From the NCBI GenBank assembly GCA_031460505.1, contig JAVKTT010000005.1:124001-188000 (forward strand): DNA of 64,000 nt, written 5' to 3'. The notes under the pieces were generated by a model. That model had not been told where the DNA came from. It saw only the letters and a program-made list of their open reading frames with translations, and made no database searches. Positions within the stretch are counted from its first letter, which is position 1, and every line of letters starts with the position of its first letter. The stretch is from JAAYTL01 sp031460505. Lineage in GTDB: Bacteria; Bacillota; Clostridia; Tissierellales; Tissierellaceae. Both the position numbers and the translations under genes were made by a program. Positions 52,528-61,773 of this stretch are shown here, in pieces.

Positions 52528-53901
52528 TTAAGCTAATTTTTCACGACTCTGTCTTTCTATTATTATCTCTAATTCAATACCTTCATATCTGATAAGCATA
52601 TAGGATATGGTACTAGACAATATATCTGCAATAGGATAAGATAACCAAACTCCCATGGCACCCATATTGAATCCCTTTACCAGTATTAAGGATAGAGGTA
52701 TCATTATAATAATTTGTCTTAATACACATACCATCAAAGATGTTGATACCCTTCCCATTGCTTGGAAGTAATATATAGAAACATAATAAATACTCACAAT
52801 AGGAAATACTGATACCATCACCCTAAAGGCCTTGGCTGATTCAAGTATTAATTCTTTATCTTTTATGAAAATAGATATTAATTGAGGCGCAAATATTATC
52901 ATACCAATCCATAACACAACCGAGGTTATAAATGCATATAAAGTAGTCTTTTTCATTACAGATTTAAGTCTTCTATAGTTTTTTGCACCTACATTATATG
53001 CTGCAATTGGCTGCATGGCAGATGCTATTCCAAACATAGTTATAAATAAAAACATATATATCTTTGATACAACACCTAATACTACTACTCCCTTATCTCC
53101 TGCTGTATCTGCCAAAAGATTGTTTAATACTGCCATGAGAATTCCGTCTTCAGCCTCTACTACAAAAGCTGATAAACCAATGGTTAATATAGGAATTATA
53201 ATTCTTTTATCTAATTCAATCTTCAAATCAATATTATTTTCCTTTGTAATAACAATAAATTTATAAAATGCATAGCTAAAACCTATTATTTGAGAAACAG
53301 TAGTTGCAATTGCAGCTCCCTTTACTCCCATACCAAGGTAACCTACTAATATAAAATCTAGTATAACATTCACTATTGCTCCTATACTATTTGAAATTAT
53401 AGACATCTTATTATTACCTAATGACATCATAATATTTGAAATATAAATCGTCAGACTTAAGAATATGCTGCCAAATATAATTCCACCTAAATATTCTCTA
53501 GCTGATGGCAAAATATCCAGACTAGCGCCTAATGATATTAATAATTTTTCTTTAAGTAAATATACTATTATAGTCAAAATAATCATCAAACCTAAAGTAA
53601 ATGTAAATCCATTGTTGATTATCTTCTTTGACTTTTCTATATCCCCTTTTCCTAATTCTCTCGAAAAAGTTGTAGATGACCCTGTTGATATCAAAATACT
53701 TATTGCATACATTATCCTTTGTATAGGAAATACTAATATCAGAGCCCCTATTCCTAAAGGTCCCACATAATTACCAACAAATATTGTATCAACCATACTA
53801 TATAATTCTGATATTAAAAACCCTATTATAATAGGCACGGAAAATCTAAACAATAACTTACCAATTTTTTCTTCATTAAATAACTTACTACTTTTACCCA
53901 T
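52528..53901 (-). CDS. MATE family efflux transporter, second copy
   Basis: This 457-residue MATE protein of the MepA/NorM-like type has IGKLLFRFSVPIIIGFLISE at the start, the YSMVDTIFVGNYVGPLGIGA loop, and the matching second half with AAYNVGAKNYRRLKSVM. It is distinct from the MATE at 707-2041. Its ribosome binding site lies inside the hairpin at 53908-53950, suggesting regulated translation or transcription. The neighbouring gene upstream encodes an AraC-type regulator, a possible partner in control. Substrate unknown. Confidence 0.93.
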   Translation of the reverse strand: MGKSSKLFNEEKIGKLLFRFSVPIIIGFLISELYSMVDTIFVGNYVGPLGIGALILVFPIQRIMYAISILISTGSSTTFSRELGKGDIEKSKKIINNGFTFTLGLMIILTIIVYLLKEKLLISLGASLDILPSAREYLGGIIFGSIFLSLTIYISNIMMSLGNNKMSIISNSIGAIVNVILDFILVGYLGMGVKGAAIATTVSQIIGFSYAFYKFIVITKENNIDLKIELDKRIIIPILTIGLSAFVVEAEDGILMAVLNNLLADTAGDKGVVVLGVVSKIYMFLFITMFGIASAMQPIAAYNVGAKNYRRLKSVMKKTTLYAFITSVVLWIGMIIFAPQLISIFIKDKELILESAKAFRVMVSVFPIVSIYYVSIYYFQAMGRVSTSLMVCVLRQIIIMIPLSLILVKGFNMGAMGVWLSYPIADILSSTISYMLIRYEGIELEIIIERQSREKLA

Positions 53902-53907
53902 AAAAAA

Positions 53908-53950
53908 ACCTCCAATATATTACGTGATAATCTTATCACTTTTGGAGGTT
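53908..53950 (-). promoter_or_regulatory. Leader hairpin masking the ribosome binding site of the MATE gene
   Basis: On the minus strand AACCTCCAA (53942-53950) pairs with TTGGAGGTT (53908-53916), which contains the GGAGG ribosome binding site and is followed by TTTTTT right before the ATG. A second perfect stem, GTGATAA/TTATCAC (53924-53939), sits in the loop. The outer stem plus T-run looks like a terminator, and also hides the GGAGG. Confidence 0.6.
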
Positions 53951-54040
53951 TGAGTCATTGACCCGTTTAACCACTTTTGTGGACTGTTTTATCATTTTTT
54001 AAATTACTAGATTTTTTGAAACCTTAATTTAGTCCCTAAT

Positions 54041-56017
54041 TTATTCATTAATTGTGTTATTCAATATATAAAGCACTGCTCCATTTGGTTTAACTGTTGT
54101 CCTAATATTAAATACCTTTGACTTTTCTCCATAAGAGTACCTAATATTTGGATGGGAATACTCCTTTAATAGCTCCCAATGCCAATTATCTATCCTTTCA
54201 GGTTTCCCTAAATATGTCCACTTATCATAGGTTGATCCATAACTCTTGTTTAAATCATACTTTGTTATTTGAAAATCTCCAGACATATTATAAAGATTTA
54301 TAGAAATCTTTCTTTCTTTTGGCTTTACATTTGAAACATCACTGTATAGTACTTCTTCTGTAACCCCCGTAGGATTAAATAATAATAGTTGATAACCTTC
54401 CTCTGACCTTGTCATTATATAGCCCTCACCTCTATATATAACTTCTTCACCTAATAGAGATAATAGCATAAACCCATAATATGAAGGTTTATTTAAGTTA
54501 TTATTTGTAAATATCCCATCTCCACCAAAGAATGTATCGTTGTCTAAATCTGTATCCTTGGTTATCTCATCAATCATCTTTAGTATTAATCTTTTATGTT
54601 TATGAGTATAGCTATATATTATATATGGCACAAGATTGATAGTATCATTTATTGGGTGCATTTCTTCTTTTAAGAAATTTGATTCTAATTCTGAAATATT
54701 CGTACTTAACCATTCACTAACATCTCTATCATATATATATGAAAAATTATCTATAAAATCTTCAATAATATGCTTTTCTACTCCTTTAGTATCAATTATT
54801 GGAGTAATTTTTTTACTTAAAATAAAATCTAAAATATTTTCAACCCTAGTCCAATTAATAAATCTATTGTTTTTTCCTCTATAAATATCCATATCTTCAG
54901 AAAATACTCTGTATATGATTGCATACTTAAAATTGATTTTAAATTGAATATCTTCCAATATCCGTCTATTGTCTTCTTCTAATAATAAGGTTGCATCGCC
55001 TAAATTTAAGATGTCTGGTCTACTAAATTCAGCTTCCGTTTCCTTTTCTAAGTCAAAATCCAATTTAATTATCTTGTTATCATAATTATATCTTTCATAA
55101 TCCTCAAGATAAGATTCTAAATACGAAATCCCTTCTTTTATATTACGATACTTAATCTTCTTTTGTTTTTCTAACACTTCATCGCTTACTTTGTATTTTT
55201 TTCTATATTGGGATGGAGTCATATTATAATGAATTTTAAAATGTTTATTAAAATATCTTATATGAGAAAACCCTACTTCTTCAGATATATCAGATATTGA
55301 CCTATCTGTTGTCAGAAGTAACTTAGTTGATTCTTCGACTCTAATTTTATTTAAATAATCATTGAAGCCTAAACCAAATGTATCCTTTATTTTAGATGAT
55401 AGGTATTGTGAGCTTAAGAATTCTTTCTCTGCTATATCTTGAAGACTGACTTTATACATATAATTATTACATATATATTTATCTATCCTATGATATCTTT
55501 CTAATAATTCTCCATCATCTTCCAAATTATCAGCTTCATAATAAAGGTAGTGAAAATTATTTAATAGATAATACATCATATCAAGAAGTTCATCCTCCAC
55601 TATATCTTCATAGTCATCTAATTTTGATACTACTTCAAATAACAAAATAGATATAAATCTTCTTAAAGTATAATATGTTTCGTTTTCTTGTATATCTACA
55701 TTTGAGGAATCGGTATAAAAGAAGATCTCCTTAGCATCATCATAATATCTTTCAAAAAAGTTTGGATCAATATTTATTATGAGCACTAGATTATCAGGAT
55801 CATCTGATTTCATCCAGAAAACCTCATTAGAATTAACGATTTCAATTTGTCTTTCTTTTAATTGATACCTTTCAGTCTCAACACCTAATTCAATAGAACC
55901 TTTTAAGACAAATAATATTTCAATGGATTCCTTCCAATGTATTGGGTATTCCATAATATTTGCAAGATGTATATTTATAGGTAAATCCTTTAGATACTCT
56001 ACATGTTCTTTCCTCAT
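54041..56017 (-). CDS. AraC family regulator fused to a GH39-like domain lacking the acid/base motif
   Basis: This protein of about 658 residues has three parts. Residues 1-150 are a cupin-like sensor (IEILFVLKGSIELGVETERY). Residues about 160-285 are an AraC HTH pair (SLQDIAEKEFLSSQYLSSKI; SISDISEEVGFSHIRYFNKH; FKIHYNMTPSQYRKKYKV). The rest resembles GH39 glycosidases of the AraC-GH39 type: YRGKNNRFINWTRVENILDF, a barrel strand with ITPIIDT, and near the end FGGDGIFTNNNLNKPSYYGF. The WNEPN-type acid/base segment, and about 100 residues around it, is missing, so it is probably a sugar sensor. The ATG at 56017 after GGATGG is preferred to the upstream frame start. Confidence 0.82.
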   Translation of the reverse strand: MRKEHVEYLKDLPINIHLANIMEYPIHWKESIEILFVLKGSIELGVETERYQLKERQIEIVNSNEVFWMKSDDPDNLVLIINIDPNFFERYYDDAKEIFFYTDSSNVDIQENETYYTLRRFISILLFEVVSKLDDYEDIVEDELLDMMYYLLNNFHYLYYEADNLEDDGELLERYHRIDKYICNNYMYKVSLQDIAEKEFLSSQYLSSKIKDTFGLGFNDYLNKIRVEESTKLLLTTDRSISDISEEVGFSHIRYFNKHFKIHYNMTPSQYRKKYKVSDEVLEKQKKIKYRNIKEGISYLESYLEDYERYNYDNKIIKLDFDLEKETEAEFSRPDILNLGDATLLLEEDNRRILEDIQFKINFKYAIIYRVFSEDMDIYRGKNNRFINWTRVENILDFILSKKITPIIDTKGVEKHIIEDFIDNFSYIYDRDVSEWLSTNISELESNFLKEEMHPINDTINLVPYIIYSYTHKHKRLILKMIDEITKDTDLDNDTFFGGDGIFTNNNLNKPSYYGFMLLSLLGEEVIYRGEGYIMTRSEEGYQLLLFNPTGVTEEVLYSDVSNVKPKERKISINLYNMSGDFQITKYDLNKSYGSTYDKWTYLGKPERIDNWHWELLKEYSHPNIRYSYGEKSKVFNIRTTVKPNGAVLYILNNTINE

Positions 56018-56102
56018 GATTACCATCCTTATAATAATATTACTTATTATATTATACCAAATTTTACATGGATAAATCATTAAGAGTTATTTAGCCAAAT
56101 AA

Positions 56103-56129
56103 AAAAGTGCTAGCAATGCTAACACTTTT
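56103..56129 (-). terminator. Terminator after the IPP isomerase gene
   Basis: A stem of 11-12 pairs with one mismatch (AAAAGTGTTAGC/GCTAGCACTTTT on the minus strand) is followed by TTTATTTGG. It overlaps the stop codon region of the gene at 56128. Confidence 0.7.
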
Positions 56130-57144
56130 AGTTTAATAAGTCTTTAAGTTGTCCAGTTATCTTATATTCTGATTTTCTTAATTCATGAATGTTCTTCTTA
56201 CCCATCAATAGCATTATCATCTTTATCTTGTAAGTTAAACCTTCAAGATATTCTTTTGTATTATCATATCCGCCATGTACCAAATATGCTAAGATTTCAC
56301 CGCTTATACCTGCTAATTCAGCCCCAAGTACTATTGATCTAACTATATCAGATGCTGTTCTAATACCTCCACTTGATATGAGCTTTAAATCATCTGGTAA
56401 TTCTCTACATTTGATTAAGGATAGTGCAGAAGGTATACCCCATGCATATAGTTCAGTTAAGTCTATATTTCTATTTCTTAAATTCTCTATTTCCATGAAG
56501 TTAGTACCACCATGTCCTGAAATATCTATATATTTTACACCAATATCATACAATCTACTAGCAACATCCTTTGATATTCCAAAACCTACTTCCTTAACTA
56601 TTACCGGCTTGTCTATATTCTTTACAATAGATTCAATATTTTTGATAGTTCCTTTAAAATCTCTATCTCCTTCATCCATTGCTAATTCTTGTGCTACATT
56701 TAAATGAATTTGGATTGCATCTCCGTTTATTACATCCAAAGCAATCTTTGCATCTTCAACAGTTGCATGACCACTTAAATTTGCTATTACTATGCCTTCA
56801 TCACCGATATTTTCCCTTACTATCTTAAATGATTCCTTACATGCATCATCTTCACAAAGGATAATAGTTTCAGAGCCTACTGCCATAGGTATATTGAATT
56901 CCTTTGCCAATAGTGATAAATCCTTATTTATTTCAAGAGCAAACTCAGCGCCACCAGTCATAGCATTGATAATAATTGGATAATCAATAGATTTTCCTAG
57001 AAACTCTACTTTTGTATCTATATCTGATAGATTTAACTCTGGTAATGCATTATGTTCTAAATATACATCATCAAACAGATTGTCACCTTTAAAAGAAGTC
57101 CTAAGATAATTCTCTACATGTTCTTTTTTCCTATTTTTTCTCAT
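56128..57144 (-). CDS. fni: Type 2 isopentenyl-diphosphate delta-isomerase
   Basis: This 338-residue FMN-dependent TIM-barrel enzyme interconverts IPP and DMAPP. Signatures are RKKEHVENYLRTS at the start, IINAMTGGAEFALEINKDLS, IQIHLNVAQELAMDEGDRDF, GFGISKDVASRLYDIGVKYI, and the phosphate/FMN-binding SSGGIRTASDIVRSIVLGAE. Normal length. Its gene product could supply DMAPP to prenyl-chain enzymes such as the isoprenoid-synthase-like protein at 21692-22951, although they are far apart. The LCP gene lies just upstream on the same strand. Confidence 0.95.
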   Translation of the reverse strand: MRKNRKKEHVENYLRTSFKGDNLFDDVYLEHNALPELNLSDIDTKVEFLGKSIDYPIIINAMTGGAEFALEINKDLSLLAKEFNIPMAVGSETIILCEDDACKESFKIVRENIGDEGIVIANLSGHATVEDAKIALDVINGDAIQIHLNVAQELAMDEGDRDFKGTIKNIESIVKNIDKPVIVKEVGFGISKDVASRLYDIGVKYIDISGHGGTNFMEIENLRNRNIDLTELYAWGIPSALSLIKCRELPDDLKLISSGGIRTASDIVRSIVLGAELAGISGEILAYLVHGGYDNTKEYLEGLTYKIKMIMLLMGKKNIHELRKSEYKITGQLKDLLN

Positions 57145-57158
57145 ATTTTCACTCCTAT

Positions 57159-58079
57159 TTACTGTTTTAATAAATAGTCTCCAAACATTTCTTGGACAAT
57201 TGTTTCTGTTGCTTCTCTGTCATATATTAAATAATCTAATCCATTAATTCGTTTATTAGTCCCAGTAATTGTAGTAGTAGTCATGTTTTCTGAGTCCATA
57301 TTTTTAGCTGCACCCATACCCTTTAGAACTAATTTCATAGGTATATTGGTTTCCACATAATCAAAATATGTTTCTACTAAACCTGGTAAACGAACTATAT
57401 TCTTTAATTGTAGAGTCTGTTTAATCAACTCTTTCATAAAGTATTGTTGAGCCTTAATTCTTCCCAAGTCACCTTGTGGATATGATCTAAACCTTAAAAA
57501 GTCATGGGCTAAATCACCATCAAGAGTCTGTAAACCTGGTTTTAAATTAATATTAAGTGGTGGATCTGCAGTAGGATCACTATATCTCATCCTTTGTGGA
57601 ACATCTATTTCTACGCCACCAATGGCATCAACAATTGACTTAACAGCCTTATAATCAACTTTAACATAATAATTTAAATCTATACCTAGAAAGTCTTCAA
57701 TAGTTCTTATAGTTAGACTTGGACCTCCATAAGCATGAGCATGGTTAAGTTTATCTTCTTTTCCTCTAACTAAAACTCTTGTATCTCTTGGTAGAGAAAG
57801 AATATCTATTTTTCCAGAATCAAAATTTACTTTAAATAACATCAAAGTATCTGTTCTTGTCCCTTTAGACTCCTTGACATCCTTTGTATCTACACCCATC
57901 ATCAAAAATACAATTTCATTATCTACTGGTAATTCATAATCATCTTCTAATTCATCTATAGTATCATCACTAGGGGCTGCCACTGTTTCCTTATCAAATA
58001 CCTTATACCATAAAGTAGAATAAAGAAGTGTAAAAACCACTAATGACAACATAAACGTTATAATAAATCTCTTTTTCAT
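57159..58079 (-). CDS. LCP family protein (LytR-CpsA-Psr)
   Basis: This protein of about 306 residues has one N-terminal membrane anchor (FIITFMLSLVVFTLLYSTLW). An extracellular LCP domain follows, with FLMMGVDTKDVKESKGTRTDTLMLF, ILSLPRDTRVLV, LNHAHAYGGPSLTI and FLRFRSYPQGDLGRIKAQQ. LCP enzymes attach glycopolymers such as teichoic acids to peptidoglycan. The Arg/Asp residues of the pyrophosphate site are present. The ATG at 58079 after GAGGTG is preferred. It ends 14 bases before fni and may be cotranscribed with it. Confidence 0.94.
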   Translation of the reverse strand: MKKRFIITFMLSLVVFTLLYSTLWYKVFDKETVAAPSDDTIDELEDDYELPVDNEIVFLMMGVDTKDVKESKGTRTDTLMLFKVNFDSGKIDILSLPRDTRVLVRGKEDKLNHAHAYGGPSLTIRTIEDFLGIDLNYYVKVDYKAVKSIVDAIGGVEIDVPQRMRYSDPTADPPLNINLKPGLQTLDGDLAHDFLRFRSYPQGDLGRIKAQQYFMKELIKQTLQLKNIVRLPGLVETYFDYVETNIPMKLVLKGMGAAKNMDSENMTTTTITGTNKRINGLDYLIYDREATETIVQEMFGDYLLKQ

Positions 58080-58227
58080 CCTCACACCTCATGTCTAACA
58101 ACTTCATTATATCATCAAATTGGTTACTATTACAATAATACTACATTAAAGGAGTAATTACAATTAAAAATATTATCCAGCAGTTTACAATTTAGAGTCA
58201 AAATTCATTAGAGTCAGAAAAAAATAA

Positions 58228-58241
58228 GAGGCTTTCGCCTC
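58228..58241 (-). terminator. Terminator after the DUF438 gene
   Basis: GAGGC-GAAA-GCCTC on the minus strand, a stable GNRA-like loop, is followed by TTATTTTTTTC just past the stop codon. Confidence 0.9.
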
Positions 58242-58254
58242 TCATTAATCAGTT

Positions 58255-59475
58255 TTATTCACTTAATATTCTCTTCTCACCTTCAAGTTTTCTAATTGGA
58301 GCAACATTTTGTACATATTCTAATGTACCTAAATATTCACCTTTCTCATTTCTAACTGCAAAGAATCTAATTAGAATAAACATTTCTCCTTTATCTATCC
58401 AGAAGTCTTCACTATCCTTCACACCATTTCTAAAATCACTTACAATTTTATCTACTACATGGGCAGATTTAGGAGGATGGCAATTTTCAACCTCACGACC
58501 GATTACAGCCTTAGTTCTAGCGAATATTCTATGTTCTCCCTTAGAGAAAAATCTTACCTTATTATCCAGGTCTACAAAAGACACTTCTCCAGGTAATATA
58601 TCAAAAATACCTCTTAATTGTTCAGCCGTTAGGGAGCCATTTTCAAATTTAATGCGTCCATCTTTAATCTCATCAAAAGTCTCTTCTATATCCTCTTTCT
58701 TCTCAGCAAATCTCTTAATTTCCCACTCATTTTCTGGAACTATTAATGCAAACCCTATCTCATCTGATTCTTTGTAAATTAGTATCCATTCATCTTCAGT
58801 TAAAGTATCTAAGGCCATAGGAAATAAGATGTTTTCCTCTTTATAAATCATTTCTTTAATTTGGTTTGTAGCATCATTTATTTTTTCAACTAATTCTTCT
58901 TTATTACCTTGATAATTTGTTAAATCTAGTTTGATATTTTTGATCTTTCCTCTAATTTCGTCATCTACACCCCACATAACCTTAGGAGGAGCTGTTACTC
59001 CATACTTTTCTAAGTATGGAAATATTAGGTTTTCCTTTCTACTATAGTGTTTCTCTATATCCCATAGTAGATTTATCTTTTCTAAAAGCTTGTATATATT
59101 TTCTTTAGAGTCATCCTTTTTAAAATCTTCAACCAAAGGTGCTAAATCTTTATCTATGAGTTTTGTAAATGCTTCATTTTCCTTTTTGAATGTATATATT
59201 GGATGCCCCGGAACCTGTTCTGGATGATGAATTTCATCTAATGAACCCTTAAACACAGCAGCATGTACATCACATAGATTTTGTATTTCTTCTATAGGCA
59301 GTCCTTCTTTCACTAATTGAACTTCCATCATTGATATCTCTTTAGGGGATACGCCATCTATTACCTCTGCGAATTTTTCTCTTACTTCATCTACAGTCTT
59401 ACCTTCATGTAGCTCTTTGATTACTTCTTTTAGCTTCTCTTGTCTATATTCTCTATTATTAATTGCTTCGCTCAT
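58255..59475 (-). CDS. DUF438/hemerythrin/PAS domain protein
   Basis: This 406-residue cytoplasmic protein has three regions. First is an N-terminal DUF438 (KLKEVIKELHEGKTVDEVRE, then HAAVFKGSLDEIHHPEQVPG). Next is a hemerythrin-like four-helix region with iron-ligand-like His/Glu pairs (LWDIEKHYSRKENLIFPYLE; EENILFPMALDTL). Last is a C-terminal PAS domain (GIFDILPGEVSFVDLDNKVR to DSEDFWID). Such proteins are thought to sense oxygen, nitric oxide or redox state; the output is unclear as no kinase or DNA-binding part is attached. It has a GGGAGG site and is monocistronic. Confidence 0.9.
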   Translation of the reverse strand: MSEAINNREYRQEKLKEVIKELHEGKTVDEVREKFAEVIDGVSPKEISMMEVQLVKEGLPIEEIQNLCDVHAAVFKGSLDEIHHPEQVPGHPIYTFKKENEAFTKLIDKDLAPLVEDFKKDDSKENIYKLLEKINLLWDIEKHYSRKENLIFPYLEKYGVTAPPKVMWGVDDEIRGKIKNIKLDLTNYQGNKEELVEKINDATNQIKEMIYKEENILFPMALDTLTEDEWILIYKESDEIGFALIVPENEWEIKRFAEKKEDIEETFDEIKDGRIKFENGSLTAEQLRGIFDILPGEVSFVDLDNKVRFFSKGEHRIFARTKAVIGREVENCHPPKSAHVVDKIVSDFRNGVKDSEDFWIDKGEMFILIRFFAVRNEKGEYLGTLEYVQNVAPIRKLEGEKRILSE

Positions 59476-59537
59476 ATATATTTACCTCCCACTATATTCT
59501 GTTTATATTATTACCCAATAAATAGGAATATAATAAA

Positions 59538-59559
59538 AAAGGAGCAAAAATGCTCCTTT
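59538..59559. terminator. Terminator between lipoprotein gene and the DUF438 gene
   Basis: A perfect 9-base stem (AAAGGAGCA/TGCTCCTTT) with a short A-rich loop overlaps the stop codon of the lipoprotein gene. On the minus strand it is followed by TTTATTATA. Confidence 0.75.
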
Positions 59560-60514
59560 ATTTGTACTCGGTTAGTATTTCTATTGCTTCTGCAATCAAC
59601 TTATCACCTAATTGTAATACTTTGTCATCTATTATTTTGTCATTTTCTTCAATTACATTAACATATCTGCGTAGGATATCTGCAGTTAAATAGCCTTCAT
59701 TATGAGAAGTATTTACATAACTATCTAATACATCATCATAGATAATCTTTGATGCATGATCTGCTATAGGAGTATTATCTACACCCTTTAAATATATATT
59801 GATTTTGTTATGATAACTATCTAGCATAACATCTTGTCTACTACTATCTAGGTATTTGTTTAAATAGTTTTCGGTCTTTAATAGTCTATTGGCTAAATCA
59901 TCATAACTAATCACTAGTGCCCCATCTACAAAAGGTGGTACATTTGAATCCATAGCTCTAACAGCTATATATTCTTTCCATTCATCTGTTACATAATTAT
60001 TGTATTCTTGTAGTCTTGCATAATCTACTATAGGATAAAAACTACCTTCAAGATTGACTAATTTGTACATGCTGTCAAATATAGTTGCTACTTCTGTCTT
60101 TAACTCCTCATTCTTTATATCCTTTACCTTGTCCTCTGGAAAGAAAAACTCAGCTGAAGCAATTTCAATTAATTCACTATTTTCATCTTTTGTCATTAGC
60201 CTATTAGTAACTGATTCCACATTATCCACTAAGCTTTTCTCTAAACTATCAATCATTTCATTTCCCTCTAATTGAGATAACTTAGCTATATTACCATCTA
60301 CGAATTCTTTGATTATAAGTGGATCATTATCCTCTATTAGACTAGAGAATGCATCCATAATACTTTTTCTCTCATCTTCATCTTCCACTTTCTCAATTTC
60401 TTCATCAGGTGGTTGTATTATGTCAGGCTGTTCTACAACAGTTTCCTTTTTACATCCATTTAGCATTAAGACAAATACTAATATAATAATAGGTATTAAT
60501 AATCTCTTCTTCAT
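59558..60514 (-). CDS. Lipoprotein of unknown function
   Basis: This 318-residue protein carries a lipoprotein signal peptide ending in LMLNGCKKE, with Cys near residue 21. After an acidic linker (about residues 30-50, rich in Glu, Asp and Pro) comes a mostly helical domain (YPIVDYARLQEYNNYVTDEW, then YVNTSHNEGYLTADILRRYV). I do not recognise a family with certainty; similar lipoproteins occur in clostridia. It would be anchored to the outer face of the membrane. It is monocistronic. Confidence 0.8.
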   Translation of the reverse strand: MKKRLLIPIIILVFVLMLNGCKKETVVEQPDIIQPPDEEIEKVEDEDERKSIMDAFSSLIEDNDPLIIKEFVDGNIAKLSQLEGNEMIDSLEKSLVDNVESVTNRLMTKDENSELIEIASAEFFFPEDKVKDIKNEELKTEVATIFDSMYKLVNLEGSFYPIVDYARLQEYNNYVTDEWKEYIAVRAMDSNVPPFVDGALVISYDDLANRLLKTENYLNKYLDSSRQDVMLDSYHNKINIYLKGVDNTPIADHASKIIYDDVLDSYVNTSHNEGYLTADILRRYVNVIEENDKIIDDKVLQLGDKLIAEAIEILTEYK

Positions 60515-60592
60515 ACTATCCCTTCTTTCTCATAGTATCATTATCTATACCCATAATATAACAAATTATATGATTAAAGGTTTACAATGTGT

Positions 60593-60928
60593 TTACAAAA
60601 AGACTGTTTGTACAAGCACCATATATATAACCGTGCCCGCACCTATGCTTAGCAGTGTATTCTCTTTCCAATTATGCAAAATAATTATAGATATAATAGC
60701 TATAACCTCTGGAAGACCATACTCTGGAACGGTAAGGTTAACATTTTTAAGGCAATATACTACCAAAAGACCTATAGCTGCATAGGGCAATACTTCTCCA
60801 AGATAATCAATATATGAACTGTTTTCTTTAACATTTTTAAATAATATAAAAGGTAGGAATCTAGTTATTGCAGTGCCTAATGCTACTACAGACATTATTA
60901 TAAAAGTTTGAGTCGGTTCAAAAGTCAT
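60593..60928 (-). CDS. azlD: AzlD-type branched-chain amino acid exporter small subunit
   Basis: This 111-residue protein with four membrane helices matches AzlD, including VALGTAITRFLPFILFKN and SYIDYLGEVLPYAAIGLLVVYCLKN. With AzlC it exports branched-chain amino acids or analogues such as 4-azaleucine. Its start overlaps the azlC stop by 4 bases, so the pair is translationally coupled. Confidence 0.9.
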   Translation of the reverse strand: MTFEPTQTFIIMSVVALGTAITRFLPFILFKNVKENSSYIDYLGEVLPYAAIGLLVVYCLKNVNLTVPEYGLPEVIAIISIIILHNWKENTLLSIGAGTVIYMVLVQTVFL

Positions 60929-61641
60929 TGCAATTCCTCCTTTAATTCTAGTTTCTTATTTTCATGCTCTTTCCTAGTTATAGAAAGAACTCCTATTATA
61001 GCAATCATAGAAGGAATTATAAAATTATTTGGCCCAAATATAATTAAGCAAATAGCTGAGCATAATACTCCTATTACTGCAGGTTTTCGGCCTTTGTTAG
61101 TCTTCCATTGCCCTAAAAATATAACAACAAAAAGTGCAGTTAATACAAAATCAAGACCCTTTGTATTGAATGTAATCAAAGGTCCAACAATTCCCCCTAG
61201 AATAGAACCAAGGAACCAATAAATATGATTTAACAAAGTTATAAAAAAGTAAAACCAATCTTTATCTACACCAACCGGTGAATCTACTGAACACACTATA
61301 GAGAATGTTTCATCCGTCATCCCAAAGATAAGATAAGGTTTGAATCTTTTTATATCTCTATATCTTCCTAGCATTGAAATTCCATAAAAAATATGACGTG
61401 CATTTACTACCAATGTCATTAATAGTGCATAAATAGGATTGAATATAGAAGTTAAAAAGTTTATAGCCAAATATTGAGCAGAACCAGCATATACAATAAT
61501 ACTAAAAAGTGCTGTCCATCCAATACCATAACCTTTACTAGACATTAGAATACCATAAGCCATCCCTAAAAAAATATACCCAGTTAATACAGGTATTGTA
61601 TATGGAAAAGCTGCCTTTAATGCTTTTGTTTTTTCTTTCAT
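60925..61641 (-). CDS. azlC: AzlC family permease
   Basis: This 238-residue membrane protein matches AzlC: AFPYTIPVLTGYIFLGMAYG, AGSAQYLAINFL, NARHIFYGISMLGRYRDIKR and the FGMTDETFSI segment, all near-signature for the family. Together with AzlD it forms an amino acid exporter. The GGTGGCG site supports the start. Confidence 0.94.
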   Translation of the reverse strand: MKEKTKALKAAFPYTIPVLTGYIFLGMAYGILMSSKGYGIGWTALFSIIVYAGSAQYLAINFLTSIFNPIYALLMTLVVNARHIFYGISMLGRYRDIKRFKPYLIFGMTDETFSIVCSVDSPVGVDKDWFYFFITLLNHIYWFLGSILGGIVGPLITFNTKGLDFVLTALFVVIFLGQWKTNKGRKPAVIGVLCSAICLIIFGPNNFIIPSMIAIIGVLSITRKEHENKKLELKEELQ

Positions 61642-61732
61642 TTCGCCACCTCACTATGTTCATTAAATTATAATTATACTATATTTATGACAATTTGTAA
61701 TGGATTAATTTAATAAAGTAAAGTGTGAAATT

Positions 61733-61762
61733 AAAGATACCCTCGAAATCGAGGGTATCTTT
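61733..61762. terminator. Terminator after the LysM gene
   Basis: A perfect 14-base stem (AAAGATACCCTCGA/TCGAGGGTATCTTT) with a two- to four-base loop lies just past the LysM stop codon. Confidence 0.85.
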
Positions 61763-61773
61763 GTGTTATCTAA

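Noticed and set aside
60309..60785. A 158-codon plus-strand frame across the lipoprotein start and azlD
   Set aside because: It covers the starts and ends of real genes on the other strand, is Ser/Ile-rich, and shows no ribosome binding site.
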